Source: a bacterium
GTDB taxonomy: Bacteria; Hinthialibacterota; Hinthialibacteria; Hinthialibacterales; Hinthialibacteraceae
DNA length: 38,785 nucleotides
Assembly (NCBI GenBank): GCA_016125385.1
Contig: WGLV01000030.1
Span: 1-38,785, forward strand
Direction of reading: 5' to 3'
Shown here one piece after another: positions 35,875-38,785 of this stretch (positions within the stretch are counted from its first letter, which is position 1; every line of letters begins with the position of its first letter). The notes beneath the pieces were generated by a model, which made no database searches, was not told where the DNA came from, and saw only the letters and a list, made by a program, of their open reading frames with translations. A program made the translations under genes and the position numbers.

Positions 35875-37125
35875 ATGAGCCGAACACACTTCAACCATCA
35901 CATCATTCGCATGGCCATGCTCATCGGATTCGCGGCGCTCTTCGCCGCGGGACCGTCATGGGCGGCGCCCAATGAGACCTTTCACGGAAACAATCAGCGC
36001 ACCGGCCTCAGCCCTTACGCTGGTCCAGACAAGCCTGAAATCAAGTGGACTTTTTACGCCGATTCGTCGTTTTACGCCTCGCCGCTGGTCGGCGCCGACG
36101 GTCAGATTTACATTGGATCGACCGATAACTTTCTCTACGCGCTGGAGCCGGACGGTTCGCTGAACTGGACGTTTGAAGCGCAGGACTCCATCTTCTCCAC
36201 GCCGGCGCTGGCGTATGAATCGGATATCATCGTCGCCGATCACTCTGGAACCGTCTATTCGGTTAACGCCGACGGGATGGAGAACTGGCGTTATGCGATC
36301 GGAAGCCCCTATGAATCCCGCATGATCGCGCCCGTTCTGGTGACCGAGGAAGGCGAATGCTTCATCGGGTCATGGAACGAAAATCTCTATTCCATCAAAC
36401 CCGACGGCGCGCTCCGCATGAGTCTCGATAACGGGGGCAAAATTTCGTCCGGCGTGGCGGAAGACAAGGATGGTTATATCTACGTCTGCACGAACTCGGG
36501 CGCTAAACTCACCATCAAAAAATACCAGTCCGGTTCGCGCCGCGAGCTTCAATCGTTCAATTCCGAACAACTTCAGGCCGGGCAGAACCGCATCATTTCG
36601 ACTCCCGCCATTGATTCGGATCGCAACGTGCTGTACGTAGGCGCGTCACGCCGTTCGGACGGGATGCTCTATGCATTGAACCTCTCGACGTTTCAGCGTT
36701 ATTTTCGGATCAGCCTGCCGAAAGCGGTATATGGTTCGCCCGCCATCGGTCCGGACGGTACGGTTTATACAGGATGCCTGGATGGGAAACTGTACGCCGT
36801 CGATCCCGATTCCAAAACCATCAAGTGGTCGTTTTCGATCCGTCCCGATGGATTGGATGACGACCCTGATTACAACGGGCCACCTTACGTGATGAGTTCG
36901 CCGGTCGTCGACAAAAACGGCGTGGTTTATTTCGGCGACACCAGCGGAAACTTCTACGCCGTGGGGCCTGACGGCGCCGAGCGCTGGCGTATGGAACTCG
37001 CGTTGTCGAACATCGTGGCCGCGCCGGTGATCACCGCCGACGGCCTGTTGCTGGTCGCGTCGTATGACAGTACGCTTTACGCGATTGGAGAGGCGACTCC
37101 CGTGAAAAACTGGGAGACGTACTGA
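35875..37125 (+). CDS. Secreted PQQ-type eight-bladed beta-propeller protein
   Basis: A 416-residue protein with a signal peptide (about 1-31, cleavage at SWAAP). The mature part is almost wholly repeats of the pattern YIGSTDNFLYALEPDG with W, and I count eight blades, with cores LYALEPDG, VYSVNADG, LYSIKPDG, KLTIKKYQ (degenerate), LYALNLST, LYAVDPDS, FYAVGPDG and LYAIGEAT. This is the PQQ-dehydrogenase/BamB-like repeat, but Ca- and PQQ-binding residues are not visible, so it is more likely a binding or scaffolding propeller than an enzyme. It is encoded three bases after the DUF362 gene, so they probably work together outside the cytoplasm. A hairpin terminator follows. Confidence 0.88.
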   Translation: MSRTHFNHHIIRMAMLIGFAALFAAGPSWAAPNETFHGNNQRTGLSPYAGPDKPEIKWTFYADSSFYASPLVGADGQIYIGSTDNFLYALEPDGSLNWTFEAQDSIFSTPALAYESDIIVADHSGTVYSVNADGMENWRYAIGSPYESRMIAPVLVTEEGECFIGSWNENLYSIKPDGALRMSLDNGGKISSGVAEDKDGYIYVCTNSGAKLTIKKYQSGSRRELQSFNSEQLQAGQNRIISTPAIDSDRNVLYVGASRRSDGMLYALNLSTFQRYFRISLPKAVYGSPAIGPDGTVYTGCLDGKLYAVDPDSKTIKWSFSIRPDGLDDDPDYNGPPYVMSSPVVDKNGVVYFGDTSGNFYAVGPDGAERWRMELALSNIVAAPVITADGLLLVASYDSTLYAIGEATPVKNWETY

Positions 37126-37153
37126 ACCCCGATCGCCGGACTCGGATGCAATC

Positions 37154-37192
37154 AAAATCCCGCTCATGGATGATTCCGCGAGCGGGATTTTT
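37154..37192 (+). terminator. Terminator of the DUF362-propeller operon
   Basis: Arms AAAATCCCGCTC and GAGCGGGATTTT (12 pairs) with a 14-base loop, continuing into T. On the minus strand the stem also ends in TTTT. Confidence 0.85.
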
Positions 37193-37256
37193 ATGATGCG
37201 CCGGACGATGGCGTTCAAGCGTTTCGTCTAGCCGCACTCGAATGATGGGTTGGATA

Positions 37257-37265
37257 TGGCATAAT
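37257..37265 (+). promoter_or_regulatory. Extended -10 promoter immediately before the PfkB gene
   Basis: TGGCATAAT has TG, one base, then CATAAT at 37260-37265. The start of transcription would be at or next to the ATG at 37272, so the transcript may be leaderless; no ribosome site is seen. Confidence 0.4.
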
Positions 37266-37271
37266 TCCCCT

Positions 37272-38219
37272 ATGAAAAAAATATTCACCGTTACGCTTAA
37301 TCCCGTCGTCGATCTGATTTATTCCACCGAAGGATTCGAAAAGGGGACCACGTTCCGTTGCGACGCGTATCAACGCGTCCCGGCGGGTAAAGGGCTCAAC
37401 GTTTCGTACATCCTCTCCGCGCTGGGCGTTGAATCCGAAGCCTGGATGCTTCTCGGCGAATCGGATGTGAGCCTGTACGAAAGCGTGTGTCAGGATCGCG
37501 GGGTCAGCCTCAAACCCTTCACCGGCGGATTCGACGTGCGGCGTCACTGCACCATTCTGGAACGAGGCGGGGGAGTGACGCACGTTCAGACGCGAGGGCT
37601 CGACATCAAGCCTGAATGGGCCGAAGACCTGATTCGCGCCCTGACGCACGCCGTGAGCGCTGACGATATCGTCGTCTTTTCCGGCAGCCTGCCTCCCGGA
37701 CTCGATGACGGCTTGTACGCCAGCGCGATCAGGCGTTGCCGCATGGAGGGGGCGTTGACTCTGCTCGACGCCAGCGGCGAGCCATTACGGCAGGGCGCGG
37801 CGGCTCACCCGTTCGCGGTGAAGATCAATGAATTCGAGGCGCGCGAATTGACGGGGAAATCGATCAGCGGACCGCAGGATGAATACACCGTTCTGCAGGC
37901 CGTGCATCGCCTGTCTTCGATACCACTGGCGGCGATATCGCTGGGAGGACGCGGCCTGATCGCGGGAGGAGAGCAGGGCGCCTGGCGCATCCAGGTCCAC
38001 ATGAATCCCGGCGAAGTCCGCGACACGGTGGGCTGCGGCGACGCGTTGATGGCGGGATTCGTAAAAAAACTCGCCGAGGGCAAGCCGGAAGAAGAATGTT
38101 TCCGGCATGGCGTGGCGGTGGCTTCCGCCGCGGCGCGCGTGGCCGGGCCGGGGGTGGTGAATCCCGCCGATGTGGAATCATTGATGGATCGGATCGAGTC
38201 CCACCGCATCGGCACGTGA
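37272..38219 (+). CDS. PfkB-family sugar-phosphate kinase (1-phosphofructokinase/tagatose-6-P kinase-like)
   Basis: A 315-residue ribokinase-fold enzyme. TVTLNPVVDLIYSTEGF at the start, RVPAGKGLNVSYILSALGV in the first signature, and DTVGCGDALMAGFVKKLAEG at the end with the catalytic Asp (GCGD) place it with FruK and LacC, which phosphorylate fructose 1-phosphate or tagatose 6-phosphate using ATP. FSGSLPPGL and KINEFEARELTG are the other family motifs. Substrate cannot be settled; there is no fru PTS gene nearby. The ATG at 37272 is chosen because the protein must start MKKIFTVTLNP; the frame runs 10 codons further upstream, to 37242. It stands alone between two terminators. Confidence 0.9.
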   Translation: MKKIFTVTLNPVVDLIYSTEGFEKGTTFRCDAYQRVPAGKGLNVSYILSALGVESEAWMLLGESDVSLYESVCQDRGVSLKPFTGGFDVRRHCTILERGGGVTHVQTRGLDIKPEWAEDLIRALTHAVSADDIVVFSGSLPPGLDDGLYASAIRRCRMEGALTLLDASGEPLRQGAAAHPFAVKINEFEARELTGKSISGPQDEYTVLQAVHRLSSIPLAAISLGGRGLIAGGEQGAWRIQVHMNPGEVRDTVGCGDALMAGFVKKLAEGKPEEECFRHGVAVASAAARVAGPGVVNPADVESLMDRIESHRIGT

Positions 38220-38244
38220 TGTAACGTAGGTTGGATTTTACAAA

Positions 38245-38283
38245 AACGCCCCATTCGCGGATCGAAAACGAATGGGGCGTTTC
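38245..38283. terminator. Bidirectional terminator between the PfkB gene and the chemoreceptor
   Basis: Arms AAACGCCCCATTCG and CGAATGGGGCGTTT (14 pairs) with an 11-base loop. TTT follows on the plus strand and TTTTTG on the minus strand, so both converging genes can use it. Coordinates may be off by one base. Confidence 0.82.
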
Positions 38284-38316
38284 ATTGTAAATCATCCGGC
38301 GACGCCGGAAATCGAA

Positions 38317-38785
38317 TTAAAAACGCTTGAATTCCGCGTCACTCTGGTGACCGTTGCTTTTTTTCTCTGCGTGACCGCCATTAACGGTTACTTCATCCAT
38401 CTCAATCTCCCGATCGAAATCCGTTTCACTCTCATGGCGCGTGTTATTTTGTTTCACAGCGGGAAGCATGCTTTTCACGGGCGTTCGGGATGAAGAATGA
38501 ACTCCACGTCCATTGGAACCGCTCCTGGAATCGCCGATATTGAACAGCGCTACGGCTTCCTGAAGGCGAAACGCCTGCTCAGCGAGCTCTTCACTGGACG
38601 ACGCGGATTCTTCACTGAACGCGGAGTTCTGTTGCGTGACCACGTCCAGTTCGTTGATCGCCTTGCGGATTTGCGTCGCGCCTTCGTTCTGCTCGGCGCA
38701 GGCGGCCGCGATATCCTGAACCAGTTGGGTCGCCTTGTTGATCGCGGTCACGACTTCGCGGATGGTGACGCCCGCGTTTTCGGCG
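38317..38785 (-). CDS. Methyl-accepting chemotaxis protein (partial, C-terminal end)
   Basis: The reverse strand is open to the window edge, giving about 155 residues. The visible part is the descending half of the signalling hairpin: AENAGVTIREVVTAINKA, LVQDIAAACAEQNEGATQI, KAINELDVVTQQNSAFSEES and a methylation-helix stretch ASSSEELAEQAFRLQEAV with repeated Ser/Glu pairs. After it comes a 70-residue hydrophilic, charged tail that is not helical hairpin, and the last five residues are EFKRF. That fits the x-aromatic-x-x-aromatic C-terminal form of the CheR-tethering pentapeptide. N-terminal ligand and membrane parts are outside the window. Confidence 0.88.
   Translation of the reverse strand, partial: AENAGVTIREVVTAINKATQLVQDIAAACAEQNEGATQIRKAINELDVVTQQNSAFSEESASSSEELAEQAFRLQEAVALFNIGDSRSGSNGRGVHSSSRTPVKSMLPAVKQNNTRHESETDFDREIEMDEVTVNGGHAEKKSNGHQSDAEFKRF

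Overview
The window is 38.8 kb of ordinary, densely coded bacterial chromosome with about 30 genes on both strands. By eye the GC content is in the high fifties, with AT-rich gaps. There is no tRNA, rRNA, CRISPR array, transposase or phage gene. Tat and Sec signal peptides, an HlyD-type periplasmic adaptor, a chemoreceptor and a PII protein suggest a motile, Gram-negative, respiring heterotroph that handles many sugars. Genes at or near 1-20500 and 35000-38200 (two glycoside hydrolases, an AGE-family epimerase, a sugar-isomerase-like TIM barrel, three glycosyltransferases, a PfkB kinase) point the same way. I cannot name the phylum from sequence alone; an uncultured polysaccharide-degrading lineage is plausible but is a guess.

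Layout. 1-3249 (minus): a barrel-type glycosidase translationally coupled to a GT4 glycosyltransferase that runs off the left edge. 3493-4872 (plus): a secreted GH30 enzyme. 5055-7946 (plus): a membrane-anchored thioredoxin/NHL protein like NHLRC2, then a DUF6391-like membrane protein. 7974-10515: a divergent pair, AGE-family epimerase and Tat-exported TIM barrel. 10550-17667 (minus): GT4, methyltransferase and the giant helicase Lhr. 17809-19203 (minus): a regulator of NtrC architecture that has lost the parts needed to act on sigma-54. 19539-22180 (plus): GT2, tlyA, nadK. 22177-25965 (minus): a four-gene TetR/HlyD/ABC export operon, every junction a 4-base overlap, with a perfect palindrome at its promoter. 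26172-27188 (minus): PII protein and a metallo-beta-lactamase-fold hydrolase. 27283-30104 (minus): mdh, a 61-residue membrane protein and icd. 30279-31091 (plus): a second metallo-beta-lactamase-fold protein. 31189-34279 (minus): accD and trpBA. 34699-37125 (plus): a Tat-exported DUF362 protein and a secreted PQQ-type propeller. 37272-38219 (plus): a PfkB sugar-phosphate kinase. 38317-38785 (minus): the C-terminal end of a chemoreceptor.

Many units are closed by strong, often two-way hairpin terminators (17752, 27233, 28725, 31132, 37154, 38245), so this stretch is made of short independent transcripts. Central metabolism (icd, mdh, accD, trpBA) and the PII sensor lie together but mostly in separate units. 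The strongest leads are the degenerate NtrC-type regulator with a large inverted repeat before its gene, the chemoreceptor tail ending in a CheR-tether-like pentapeptide, the GT4 enzyme with an inserted beta-sandwich-like domain, the HxxEH motif in the DUF6391-like protein, and the perfect operator before the TetR export operon.
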